Positions 45,797 through 54,536 of a stretch of 64,000 bases of DNA are shown here, piece by piece. Below the pieces are notes generated by a model, which saw nothing but the letters and a program-made list of their open reading frames with translations, had not been told where the DNA came from and did not search any database. The first letter of the stretch is position 1, and every line of letters starts with the position of its first letter. A program made the position numbers and the translations under genes. This DNA is from Pandoraea capi (GTDB lineage: Bacteria; Pseudomonadota; Gammaproteobacteria; Burkholderiales; Burkholderiaceae). The stretch lies in assembly GCF_902459735.1 (NCBI RefSeq), contig NZ_CABPRV010000002.1, forward strand, positions 124,001 through 188,000. The letters run 5' to 3'.

Positions 45797-47572
45797 ATGA
45801 AGCGCAAGTTACTTTCGGCCGGTTCGCTGACCGGCCGTCTCCGATTGCAGAACCTCGCCGTCGTCTGCGCTGTCGTCATCCTTTGCAGTGGTCTGCTGAC
45901 CTGGGCCTGGGGCGCGTACCGGCAGGCGAGCGATGCCGCGCTTGCGCTCGATGCGTTGCGCGCCACGTTGCTGGCGATGGAAAAGGCCTCCGCCGAACGC
46001 GGCCCGGCCAATGCGGTGCTGGGCGCGGATCTCCCACTTCCCGATGCCTCGGTCACTGCGTTGCGCAATGCCCGCGAAGCGACTAACGCACGTCTCCAGG
46101 AATTACTCGTGGCGCTGTCGTCCGACGCGTGCCATCAGTGCGCGGGCAGCTTGCGCACGATCGAGCGGGCGCGGCTCGATCTTGCTGCCGCGAGTGCCAA
46201 CGTCGATCAACTGGTGCAGCGACCGCGTGAGATGCGCAGCGACGTGGCGGTACGTGACGCCGTTGACCGCATGATCCGTGTCATCGCCGACTTCACGCCG
46301 GTAGCCTCGTCGCGCATCGACATCGTGTCGCAAGGCGCGCCCGGCGCACTGCATTACGTCATCCTTGCCCGGCTCGCGGCCGAACTGCGCGAGTACGCCG
46401 GCCAACTCGGGTCGCACTTCACCGCTGCGCTGACGACCCGCCAGACCCTCACCGAAGCCGACCAGCGCACCATCGAACGCACGCTCGGTCGCATCGATCA
46501 GCTTCGCGACATGATCTCGGCGCGCGTGATCGAACCGCCGGAACTCGGTCCCGCCACGCTCAATGCCCTGAATACGAAATACTTCAGCGGCGGTCTGCAT
46601 TACGTGGCGACGGTGCGTACGCTGGCTGCGCAGCCGCAACCGCCGTCGCTTACGACGGCCGAGTTTGCCAGCCGCTACGTACCGACGATGAGCGCCATCA
46701 CCGATTTTCGCGACGCCATGTTGATGCGGGCACAGCGCAAGGTCCAAGCGCAACGCTCGCAGGCGCTTCGGTGGTTGTGGTTCACGGCGGTGGGCGAAGG
46801 GCTTCTGGTGCTCGTAATCGTCGTAGTCATGCGCAACTTCCGACGTACCGTGGTGCTGCCGTTCGAGGCCGCCACGCGTTTCGTCGACGCACTCGCGAGA
46901 GGCAATCTGGACGCCTCCGTCCCGGGCGACGGCATACCCATGAAGCACCCGCAAGTGATATCCGTATTCGATGCGCTACGTGTGCTGCGGCTCAATGCAG
47001 TGGAGTTGGTGCAATTGCGTCGGGAGCGCTCGCGGCTGCTGGGCGAACTGGAACTGAGCGCGGACACGGACCCGCTGACCCGCCTCATGAACTGGCGCGC
47101 CTTCGAGCGTCAGGCGCAAGCGTTGTGTTCGGTGGCTGCGCCGGGCCATATCGCGCTGATCAAGTTCGATATCGACAACTTCACGCAGATCAACGCGGCC
47201 TGGGGACATAAGACGGGCGACGACGTGCTGCGTCGCGTGGGTGCGGTATGTCTGAACACCTGTCAGCCGGGGGACGTCGTGGCCCGGCTTGGCGCAGACG
47301 CGTTCGTCATCCTCGCACGCGTGCTTGACGAGTCGCGCGCCCGGCAGTTCGCAGAGCTGCTGCGCGGGCGCATCGAAGCGACGGCATTGAAGTTGCCCAA
47401 CGAAGAAGTGCTGCCGCTCACCGCGAGCTTCGGGATTGCGATGGCAGAGTCTGTGACGTTCGACGCGGATGGCGCACCCACGAGCGAGCCCACGAACGTG
47501 TCTGCATTGCTCAGTCAGGCGGAGCGTCAACTGCACGCTGCACGACAGGCGCGACGTCACGCCATCGATTAA
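45797..47572 (+). CDS. Membrane GGDEF-domain protein with degenerate active site
   Basis: Diguanylate-cyclase-like signalling protein, 591 residues with start MKRKLLSAGSL. Two transmembrane segments (LQNLAVVCAVVILCSGLLTW near residue 15, ALRWLWFTAVGEGLLVLVIV near residue 325) flank a large periplasmic helical sensor region. The GGDEF domain follows (ADTDPLTRLMNWRAFERQA; ALIKFDIDNFTQINAAWGHK). The signature is GADAF at residues 499-503 instead of GG(D/E)EF, and the preceding inhibitory RxxD site is replaced by QPGD. Loss of the second Gly and the Glu should abolish or strongly reduce c-di-GMP synthesis. Upstream in-frame starts at 45617 and 45668 overlap the fadH terminator. Confidence 0.87.
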   Translation: MKRKLLSAGSLTGRLRLQNLAVVCAVVILCSGLLTWAWGAYRQASDAALALDALRATLLAMEKASAERGPANAVLGADLPLPDASVTALRNAREATNARLQELLVALSSDACHQCAGSLRTIERARLDLAAASANVDQLVQRPREMRSDVAVRDAVDRMIRVIADFTPVASSRIDIVSQGAPGALHYVILARLAAELREYAGQLGSHFTAALTTRQTLTEADQRTIERTLGRIDQLRDMISARVIEPPELGPATLNALNTKYFSGGLHYVATVRTLAAQPQPPSLTTAEFASRYVPTMSAITDFRDAMLMRAQRKVQAQRSQALRWLWFTAVGEGLLVLVIVVVMRNFRRTVVLPFEAATRFVDALARGNLDASVPGDGIPMKHPQVISVFDALRVLRLNAVELVQLRRERSRLLGELELSADTDPLTRLMNWRAFERQAQALCSVAAPGHIALIKFDIDNFTQINAAWGHKTGDDVLRRVGAVCLNTCQPGDVVARLGADAFVILARVLDESRARQFAELLRGRIEATALKLPNEEVLPLTASFGIAMAESVTFDADGAPTSEPTNVSALLSQAERQLHAARQARRHAID

Positions 47573-47696
47573 GGCGTGGGGCGCCACCGACTTGCGCGCC
47601 CCGGCGCCTTTCATTCCCGGGCGTCTCGATCCATGGCGCCGGTCGAACTCATCAGACCGCTTAATCCGATCGCCCCGATCACCCCGGTCACCTCGA

Positions 47697-49151
47697 TCAA
47701 GCCCAACGCGGCGTCGCCGTGCCCAACGCCAGCGCGGGCAGTGCCCAGTCGACGGGCGTGCCGACAATCGACATCGGTGTCGCGATGCGGCGCACCGGCC
47801 CCCACGAGGTGTCCTCGATGCGTGGCGAAAGATCGTCTGACGTTTCGGCACTCAGAGGGGGCGGGCCGTCGTCCGGTGTGCGCTGTGTCACGAGCAGGCC
47901 TGCGGTACGGGCGAGCGAAGCGCGCACGGTAGCGCCGACGCCTCGTGTCTGACGCAGCGCCAGCCCATGAACAGCGGCGGCGGCCATCAGATACCCCGTG
48001 GCATAGTCGATCCCTTGTCCTGGCAACGGCACGGGCCGTTCGGTACCCGATGCGCGCATGCCGGCGTCGGCGATACCCGAACTCATCTGCAAGAGACTGT
48101 CGAAGCCGCGCCGAGCGTGCCACGGTCCTTGCCAGCCATAGGCGTCCAGCGAGACGTCGATGAGTGCCGGATTGAGTTCACGGCGACGGGCGGCGCCGAG
48201 GCCAAGCGCTTCCAGCGCGTCGGGACGATAGCCGTGCACGACGATATCGGCGTCCCGCAGCAAGGCTTCCAGCGTTGCGCGCCCTTCAGTCGACTTCAGG
48301 TCGAGCCGCGCACAGCGCTTGCCAAGCACGACCTCCGGGACCGTGCCGGACTCGTCCCAGTCGGGCGGGTCGATACGCAACACCTGCGCGCCGAACCCTG
48401 CCAGAAAGCGCGTCGCGGTCGGACCGGCGAGAATACGCGTCAGATCGAGCACGCGAACGCCGCTCAGCGGACGTTCCCGCAACGGCTTCCAGTCGCTCGT
48501 GCGGACGCCGGCATCGAACGTCTCCCAGTGCAACAGCGGCTCGGCGGCGACCGCGATGCCTTGCGGATGATCCTGCCATTGAGTCAGCGTGCGCATGGCC
48601 GCCGCGCATCCGCCCTGAGCGACGACAGCCGCTTCCAGTGCGTCGGCCGTCCACTTGGCGACAGCATGGGCGACGGCATCACGTTGCGCATCCACATCGA
48701 GCACGGCCAACGCAGCCGCACGGTGATGCGGCGCATTGGTATGCAGTCGGATCCAGCCGTCGGCCGACCGATAGTCGCCTGCGATCGGATCCCACATCGG
48801 GGGCGACGACCAGCCCTGCGCGCGCAACGATGTCTGAAACCAGAACGAGGCGAGTCGCCGGTCGACGTTGACCTGCGGCAAGCTCACACCGGCTTGCAAC
48901 CCGTAATCGCCCGCAGCGCCGGTGGTGAGTCCGGCCACGGCGAGGGTCGCCGTCGCGATGGCGGCGGTGGCGAAATCCGTGTAGGGAAAGACGCACGGCA
49001 GGGCGCCATGGCCGCTGATCGTGACATTGACGTCGGGAGACGCCTGAGCGCTGACAGCACGACGCATCTCGTGCAGATAGGCGGCGACACCGCTCGCGTC
49101 GTCGCGCAGCGCAACGGGGGAAGCGTGACGGGAGGAAAGCTCGTGATGCAT
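47697..49151 (-). CDS. CoA-transferase family III (CaiB/BaiF) protein
   Basis: Acyl-CoA transferase, 484 residues with start MHHELSSRHASPVAL preceded by GAGGACTTCCC. Family III segments are clear: GVRVLDLTRILAGPTATRFL, GAQVLRIDPPDWDE, RCARLDLKSTEGRATLEALL, ADIVVHGYRPDALEALGLGA, then IDVSLDAYGWQGPWHARRGF. The usual catalytic Asp position falls in the second half. The N-terminal 200 residues look like a second, partly degenerate CaiB domain, so it may be a two-domain form acting alone. It is divergent from the HTH-citrate synthase gene and probably under its control. Confidence 0.88.
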   Translation of the reverse strand: MHHELSSRHASPVALRDDASGVAAYLHEMRRAVSAQASPDVNVTISGHGALPCVFPYTDFATAAIATATLAVAGLTTGAAGDYGLQAGVSLPQVNVDRRLASFWFQTSLRAQGWSSPPMWDPIAGDYRSADGWIRLHTNAPHHRAAALAVLDVDAQRDAVAHAVAKWTADALEAAVVAQGGCAAAMRTLTQWQDHPQGIAVAAEPLLHWETFDAGVRTSDWKPLRERPLSGVRVLDLTRILAGPTATRFLAGFGAQVLRIDPPDWDESGTVPEVVLGKRCARLDLKSTEGRATLEALLRDADIVVHGYRPDALEALGLGAARRRELNPALIDVSLDAYGWQGPWHARRGFDSLLQMSSGIADAGMRASGTERPVPLPGQGIDYATGYLMAAAAVHGLALRQTRGVGATVRASLARTAGLLVTQRTPDDGPPPLSAETSDDLSPRIEDTSWGPVRRIATPMSIVGTPVDWALPALALGTATPRWA

Positions 49152-49242
49152 GGGAAGTCCTCGAACAATTCGATACGTGGCATCGCAATGAGTCGCGATG
49201 CAAGACTGCCGGCGCATTGAAGCTTAAGCCCATGGATTTTAT

Positions 49243-49268
49243 TGTCAATATTGATTAACTTAATCAAT
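49243..49268. promoter_or_regulatory. Perfect palindrome and promoter between CoA-transferase and HTH-citrate synthase
   Basis: ATTGATTAA-C-TTAATCAAT (49250-49268) is a perfect 19-bp palindrome. Directly next to it, on the minus strand, is a consensus -35 TTGACA (49248 to 49243), with TAAGCT as a weak -10 after 16 bp, driving the CoA-transferase gene. The AT-rich site stands out in otherwise GC-rich DNA. Confidence 0.7.
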
Positions 49269-49307
49269 CTGTTGGCATCGCACTCGCACCGGATTCCCTC
49301 GATCACG

Positions 49308-50519
49308 ATGAACTACTTCACTGCCGCCCAAGCCGCCGAGCATCTCGGCGTTTCGCTTCAGACCCTGTACGCCTATGTGAGCCGGGGGCTGCTGCATGCC
49401 GAGCCCGGCAAGACACACCGCGAGCGTCGCTATCGTGCGGCGGACGTCGAACGGCTCGCCGCGCAGCGCACGCGCGGACGCAAGCCGAAAGAGGTGGCGA
49501 AAGCTGCGCTCGACTGGGGAATGCCGGTGCTCGAATCGGCTATTACGCTAATCGAAGACGGTCGTTGTTACTACCGGGGACGAGACGCATTGGCGATGGC
49601 GGAAACGGCGTCGGTCGAAGCGACGGCCGCATGGTTGTGGCAATGCGATGAGACGTCGGCGTTTGCTGTCGACGCGGGCGACAGCGTCCGGCAGATGGCG
49701 CGGGACTGGCCGGTGATGCTGCTCGAACGCTACCGCGACACGCGCGCAGAAGTCGCATTGCTCCCCACATTTACCGTGGTGAGCGACGACGCTGCCACCG
49801 CGATCTGGCAGCGCGACCCCTTACGTGTCGCACAGGGCAGTGCGGCGTTGCTGCGAGCCATGACGGCGTGTCTGCTGGGCATGCTTCCCAGCAGCGCCCC
49901 GATCCACGAACAGTGTGCCGACGCCTGGGGGGTGAAAGATGCCGAGGGCGCTGATCTCATCCGCATGGTGCTGGTGCTTTGCGCCGACCACGAACTGAAC
50001 GCTTCGAGTTTCACGGCGCGCTGTGTCGCATCGACGGGCGCGAGCCTGCGCGCGGCGATCATTGCCGGCCTGTCCGCGCTCACCGGCGGACGGCACGGCG
50101 GCACGACGGCGCGTAACGAAGCGATGTGGGAAGAAGTCGGCGAAACCGATGTGGCGAACCGCATGCGCGATCGCCTCGCTCGTGGGGAGAAGCTTCCCGG
50201 TTTCGGGCATCACCTTTACCCGGCGGGCGACGTGCGTGCGAGTGCGATGCTCGCGCGGGTGCTGCCCGCACATCCCGCCTGGCAGACGATGATCGACGCC
50301 GCCGATGCGCTCGTCGGACAGCGGCCGTCGCTCGACTTCGCGCTGGTGGCGGTGCGTCGTCACCTCGGGTTACCGCTCGGCGCAGCCTTCGGCCTGTTCG
50401 CGCTGGGGCGCACCATCGGCTGGATTGCGCACGCGAGGGAGCAGCGCGAGAGCACGCAACTGATCCGCCCGCGCGCGGCGTATGTCGGGGTGAGGCCAGA
50501 GGCGGTCGCGCCGGACTGA
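49308..50519 (+). CDS. Citrate synthase-like enzyme fused to an N-terminal helix-turn-helix domain
   Basis: Protein of 403 residues with start MNYFTAAQAAEHLG. Residues 1-55 form a MerR/excisionase-type helix-turn-helix (AAEHLGVSLQTLYAYVSRGL, HRERRYRAADVERLAAQ) followed by a basic linker (RGRKPKEV). The rest is a type II citrate synthase fold. Catalytic residues are kept: His228 in CADHELNASS, His263 in GGRHGG, the substrate-binding His in GFGHHLYPAGDVRAS (301) and Asp343 in PSLDFAL. It may therefore both condense an acyl-CoA with oxaloacetate and bind DNA. The divergent CoA-transferase and the palindrome between them suggest a metabolite-sensing regulator of CoA metabolism. Confidence 0.9.
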   Translation: MNYFTAAQAAEHLGVSLQTLYAYVSRGLLHAEPGKTHRERRYRAADVERLAAQRTRGRKPKEVAKAALDWGMPVLESAITLIEDGRCYYRGRDALAMAETASVEATAAWLWQCDETSAFAVDAGDSVRQMARDWPVMLLERYRDTRAEVALLPTFTVVSDDAATAIWQRDPLRVAQGSAALLRAMTACLLGMLPSSAPIHEQCADAWGVKDAEGADLIRMVLVLCADHELNASSFTARCVASTGASLRAAIIAGLSALTGGRHGGTTARNEAMWEEVGETDVANRMRDRLARGEKLPGFGHHLYPAGDVRASAMLARVLPAHPAWQTMIDAADALVGQRPSLDFALVAVRRHLGLPLGAAFGLFALGRTIGWIAHAREQRESTQLIRPRAAYVGVRPEAVAPD

Positions 50520-50545
50520 CTGGCCGTCCGTACGCGCTCGCATCG

Positions 50546-52147
50546 TTACCCGTTGACGCGTCGGCCGAACACTGCGCGGTCCCCAGCCCAGACAAGTGCC
50601 ATCGTCGCGCCCATCAACGGGAAGACGCAACCGAGCGCCACCATGCCGAACGTCCAGCCGCGCATCGGCGCACGCGCCTGCGCGCGCGCCGGTGCGCCCA
50701 GTGAACGGGCCGGACGTCGCATCCACCACATGACGGCGCCAGTGACCGCCATGGCGAACAAGCCCATCGAGATCAACGCGCACAACCACTGGTTGGCCAC
50801 GCCGAAGTAACGGCCCATATGCAACGCGGTGCCGTACGACACGGCCTGCGCCACGGCGCCATAAGCGTTGTAGTCGATATCGCGCAGCACGCGGCCGCTG
50901 TACTGATCGATGTGGATCGTGCGCTCGGCCTTCGGATCGGCGGGGAAGTACGACACGGTGTAGACGCCGTCCGGACGCTTCGGCACGACGAGGCTGTAGC
51001 CGCTCTCGACGCCGAGGCGCGAGGCAATCGTCATCACGTCGTCGATCGGCAGCGCGCCCTGTGCGCGCAGCGCAGCCGGCGTCAGTCCGCCTCGGGCGGC
51101 ACCGCCATGGCCAGCGTGTTCCGCATGTTCGTCGCTATTGCCTTGCGCGCTGTGTGCGCTTTTCGGGCTTTTCGGGCTTTGTGGACCTTGCGTGCCGTGG
51201 GCGTCATGAGCGGCGTGCGTCATCCCTTGCATGCCGTCCATGTTCGCCATGCCGGGCATGTCGGCCATATCGTGAGCCGCAGGCGGCGCCGATTCCGGAA
51301 CGGTCGTATTGCCAACGGCCCATGGAATCTGCGCGATGGGCAGATCGTTCATCTTCATCGGTTGGGTGGGTACCTGCGAGCGCACGGGCGCCTCGCCCCA
51401 GACGCCGGGCGGCGAGCCCATGCCGACCTTGGACGTCAGCACCTTGAACTGTGCACCCCACGAGCCGGACCACGGCAACCCCGAAAGCACGAACGCCAGT
51501 CCCCCAGCCGCGAGCCACAGGCCCGCCACGCCGTGCAGATTGCGCATTAACGGGCGTCCCCGCAGTTGCAGACGCGGACGTACCGCGTTCGCCCACGTGG
51601 CGCCGGCGCGCGGCCACCACAGGGCGAGGCCGGTGACGAGCATGACAAGTGTCCAGCATCCCGCCAGTTCCATGAGCAACTCACCCGGCTTGCCGAGCAT
51701 GAGCGAGCGATGCAGCGCCCGTGCCTGCGCCATGAGTCTGTGTTCGACGCTCAGCGTGCCAAGCACCGCGCCCGTATAAGGATTCAGATAGACGCTCTCG
51801 CGCTCACCGCTTGGCAGACGGAAGATGAATTCCGCGCTGCGCGCCGGATCGCGATTGACTTCGACCGAGCTGATTTGCGACCCGGCGGGCAGGGAAGCTG
51901 CCGCGCGTTCCATCAACGTCTGCTGGGCGATGCGCGGCGCGTCGGAGGTGGCGACGACGAACCGGTCGTGGTACAGCCACGGCTCGATTTGCGGCTGGAA
52001 GACGTACAGGGTGCCGGTCACGGCCAGCACCATCAGCCACGGCATGACGAAGAGACCGGCATAGAAGTGCCAGCGCCAGAGCGTGCGGTACTGCCCGGCG
52101 GCGGACGCCGGTTGCGCTTCACGCGCGTGGGAATAAGGGATCTGCAT
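50546..52147 (-). CDS. PepSY-associated transmembrane protein with His/Met-rich periplasmic insertion
   Basis: Inner membrane protein of 533 residues, start MQIPYSHAREAQPAS. Family features are TLWRWHFYAGLFVMPWLMVL, ALHRSLMLGKPGELLMELAG and NLHGVAGLWLAAGGLAFVLS, with four main hydrophobic segments. These proteins are often linked to siderophore reduction or metal uptake. At about residues 286-354 there is an insertion very rich in His, Met, Asp and Ala (AAHDMADMPGMANMDGMQGM, then SDEHAEHAGHGG), typical of copper or nickel binding. The next gene on the same strand is a DUF2946 protein, also His/Met-rich. Confidence 0.88.
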   Translation of the reverse strand: MQIPYSHAREAQPASAAGQYRTLWRWHFYAGLFVMPWLMVLAVTGTLYVFQPQIEPWLYHDRFVVATSDAPRIAQQTLMERAAASLPAGSQISSVEVNRDPARSAEFIFRLPSGERESVYLNPYTGAVLGTLSVEHRLMAQARALHRSLMLGKPGELLMELAGCWTLVMLVTGLALWWPRAGATWANAVRPRLQLRGRPLMRNLHGVAGLWLAAGGLAFVLSGLPWSGSWGAQFKVLTSKVGMGSPPGVWGEAPVRSQVPTQPMKMNDLPIAQIPWAVGNTTVPESAPPAAHDMADMPGMANMDGMQGMTHAAHDAHGTQGPQSPKSPKSAHSAQGNSDEHAEHAGHGGAARGGLTPAALRAQGALPIDDVMTIASRLGVESGYSLVVPKRPDGVYTVSYFPADPKAERTIHIDQYSGRVLRDIDYNAYGAVAQAVSYGTALHMGRYFGVANQWLCALISMGLFAMAVTGAVMWWMRRPARSLGAPARAQARAPMRGWTFGMVALGCVFPLMGATMALVWAGDRAVFGRRVNG

Positions 52148-52297
52148 CTTGCGACGATTCCGTCTCGTGTCGCCGCTGTCGGGCGGCGGCGTGCGCAGGC
52201 CGCCGACGCGAGCGTCTGGCGGGCAATGAGCGCATAGGGGAAACGACGCCTTCACCGGCAATAGTGGCAACGGCGAGGCATCGGACTGAACGCGAGA

Positions 52298-52756
52298 TCA
52301 GGAAAGGGCAGGCGGCGCGCGCGCAGGCGGCGTGTAGGCGAACTGAGGGGTGGACGGCAGTGCGCGTGCCACCGGTCCGGCGCGCGCAATCCACGCGAAG
52401 GACACCGCGCCGGTCAGCGCAGGCATGACCAGCGGCGGATGATTGGCGAGCAACGAGCAGTAGCCGCAGATGTCGCCCTGCGTCTGATGGGCCGAATGGT
52501 CGGCATGGGACATCTGCGACGTATGCGACAGGTGAGACGCAGAGGCCTCACCGTCATGCATGTGATTCGATGTGGCCGCGAGCGTCGGTACGGTGCGCGC
52601 TGCGCCATCGACGGTGCAAAACGCAACATCCAGCAACCGCGCCTGTTCCGCCCGATGCGCCGCGAGCACCTGACTGACGACCGGCATGCACACGGCGAGC
52701 CACATGGCGGCGAGGCCGAGCCATGCTGTCAGTCGTGTGCGGGAGGTCAGTGACAT
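52298..52756 (-). CDS. DUF2946 family protein
   Basis: Small membrane-associated or exported protein of 152 residues. The N-terminal hydrophobic segment is LTAWLGLAAMWLAVCMPVVS. The DUF2946 core GDICGYCSLLANHPPLV contains the CxxC pair. Between them lies a His/Met/Ser-rich stretch (NHMHDGEASASHLSHTSQMS, then HADHSAHQ) that could bind metal. DUF2946 genes are often found beside TonB-dependent copper receptors and PepSY proteins. It lies upstream of the PepSY gene, 150 bp away, on the same strand and probably in one transcript. Confidence 0.87.
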   Translation of the reverse strand: MSLTSRTRLTAWLGLAAMWLAVCMPVVSQVLAAHRAEQARLLDVAFCTVDGAARTVPTLAATSNHMHDGEASASHLSHTSQMSHADHSAHQTQGDICGYCSLLANHPPLVMPALTGAVSFAWIARAGPVARALPSTPQFAYTPPARAPPALS

Positions 52757-52844
52757 GCGTCGAAGCGGAAAGCCGGGTAGGGGGCCAAGGCAATGACCGC
52801 GGATGAAAGCACCCGCGAAAGCCGGAATGCTATCACGCGATACG

Positions 52845-53264
52845 TCACAGCATGCCCGCCGTCAGTGCCTTGAGCGTGGCGGCGGCGCGCGTCGAGCAGT
52901 CCAGTTTGCGGAAGATGCTTTCGACATGGGTGCGCACCGTGCTTGGGCTGAGCGCCAGGGCGCGTGCGGCTTCCTTGTTGCTCAAGCCTGCGCTGATTTG
53001 ACGCAGCACGTCGAGTTCGCGCGGCGAGAGCAACGGGTTCGCGCTCGCGGTGGCAGCCCGTGGCGGCACCGTCCGTCCCTGGGCCGTCGCGACGATGGCC
53101 GTCACGATATCGGGATCGAACTTCCCGGCGCCAGCGTCAAGTAAGTCAATGTAATGACGACCAGACGTGGATGACAGGACGGCCGCACGACGTAAAGCGG
53201 CCGTCCCGTCGGCCAATGCAGGGATTTTTGAATCGCTGTGTGTCACTTGTCCGGGCAGATACAT
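52845..53264 (-). CDS. LuxR-type helix-turn-helix protein, short N-terminus
   Basis: The C-terminal 65 residues are a clear LuxR/FixJ DNA-binding domain (LLSPRELDVLRQISAGLSNK, EAARALALSPSTVRTHVESI, FRKLDCSTRAAATLKAL). The part before it (HYIDLLDAGAGKFDPDIVTA) resembles the last helix and linker of a receiver domain, but no phospho-acceptor or complete receiver is present. The start is uncertain: the open frame runs to 53405, into the upstream region of the next gene, without family-like sequence. With start 53264 it is 139 residues. It may be a truncated response regulator or a stand-alone GerE-type regulator of the divergent hydrolase cluster. Confidence 0.72.
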   Translation of the reverse strand: MYLPGQVTHSDSKIPALADGTAALRRAAVLSSTSGRHYIDLLDAGAGKFDPDIVTAIVATAQGRTVPPRAATASANPLLSPRELDVLRQISAGLSNKEAARALALSPSTVRTHVESIFRKLDCSTRAAATLKALTAGML

Positions 53265-53410
53265 TCGGACATAAATGACGTTGAACTCACCGATATAACT
53301 ACGGGTACGCGCTCCGGCACTCTCCGGCAAAGATCGAACCGATCTCGGAAATCCGCACGGAGCCACCCCCGGCGCACACGCCGGAATATCACTCAGAGAG
53401 GTCAATCGTC

Positions 53411-54448
53411 ATGTCGGATCCGGTCAATCTTCGCCGTCGTCGTCTTCTTGGCACCACGCTCGCGGGCGTTACCCTCGCGGAACTCGGGTTATCGCAACTG
53501 GCCAATGCCGCCACGTCAAACGCGGCGTCCGGCGCGGTCGGCGGACATACGTCGTTCGAGGCGATTCGTCAGATCGACGCAGGCGACCTGAACGTAGGCT
53601 ATGCCGAAGCCGGACCCCGTGACGGCAAGGTCGTGATCCTTCTGCATGGCTGGCCGTACGACATCTACAGCTATGTAGACGTGGCGCCGTTGCTGGCCGC
53701 CGCGGGGTATCGCGTCATCGTGCCGTATCTGCGCGGCTACGGCACGACCCGCCTGCGCTCGGCCACCGCGCCGCGCAACGGTCAGCAGGCAGTGGTCGCC
53801 GCCGACGTCATCGCGTTGATGGACGCTTTGAAGATCGATCAGGCCATTCTCGGCGGCTACGACTGGGGCGCGCGTACGGCGAACATCGTCGCTGCCTTGT
53901 GGCCCGAACGCGTCAAGGCGATGGTCTCCGTGAGCGGATATCTCATCGGCAGTCAGGCGGGCAATGCCGTGCCGCTGCCGCCGCAAGCCGAATTGCAATG
54001 GTGGTATCAGTTCTACTTCGCCACCGAGCGTGGCGCGAAGGGCTATGCCGCCAACACCGACGCGTTCAACAAGCTGATCTGGCAACTGGCCTCGCCGAAA
54101 TGGCAGTTCGACGACGCGACCTATGCCCGCTCGGCCGCTGCGTTCCATAACCCCGACCACGTGGACATCGTGATTCACAACTATCGCTGGCGTCTGGGAT
54201 TGGTGCAGGGCGAGGCGCGCTTCGACGCGCTGGAGCAACGCCTGGCCACCGCGCCGACGATTGTCGTGCCGACGATCACGATGGAAGGCGATGCGAACGG
54301 TGCACCGCACCCGGCCCCGACGGCTTATGCGAAGAAGTTCACGGGCAAGTACCGGCATATCGATGTCGGTGGCGGCATCGGTCACAACCTGCCCCAGGAA
54401 GCGCCGAAGGCGTTCGCCGACGCGATCCTGGAAGTCGTCTCACTGTAA
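53411..54448 (+). CDS. Exported alpha/beta hydrolase (epoxide hydrolase/haloalkane dehalogenase-like)
   Basis: A 345-residue enzyme with an N-terminal twin-arginine-like signal (NLRRRRLLGTTLAGVTLAEL). The fold shows the oxyanion hole VVILLHGWPYDIYSYVDVAP, the nucleophile elbow AILGGYDWGARTANIVAALW with Asp as nucleophile, the acid in TITMEGDANGAP and the catalytic His in GGIGHNLPQEAP. An Asp nucleophile separates it from ordinary esterases and points to epoxide or halide substrates. AGAGAGGTCAATCGTC supplies a ribosome binding site. It is first in a plus-strand row with an amidohydrolase (88 bp after) and a very large protein. Confidence 0.9.
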   Translation: MSDPVNLRRRRLLGTTLAGVTLAELGLSQLANAATSNAASGAVGGHTSFEAIRQIDAGDLNVGYAEAGPRDGKVVILLHGWPYDIYSYVDVAPLLAAAGYRVIVPYLRGYGTTRLRSATAPRNGQQAVVAADVIALMDALKIDQAILGGYDWGARTANIVAALWPERVKAMVSVSGYLIGSQAGNAVPLPPQAELQWWYQFYFATERGAKGYAANTDAFNKLIWQLASPKWQFDDATYARSAAAFHNPDHVDIVIHNYRWRLGLVQGEARFDALEQRLATAPTIVVPTITMEGDANGAPHPAPTAYAKKFTGKYRHIDVGGGIGHNLPQEAPKAFADAILEVVSL

Positions 54449-54536
54449 GAGATGCCTTGGGGGTGCCGACCGCATCGTCCGCGACGGCAGCGTGCGTCCG
54501 GACCGTCTCGTGGCGACAGCATTGCCCGCTTCCGGC

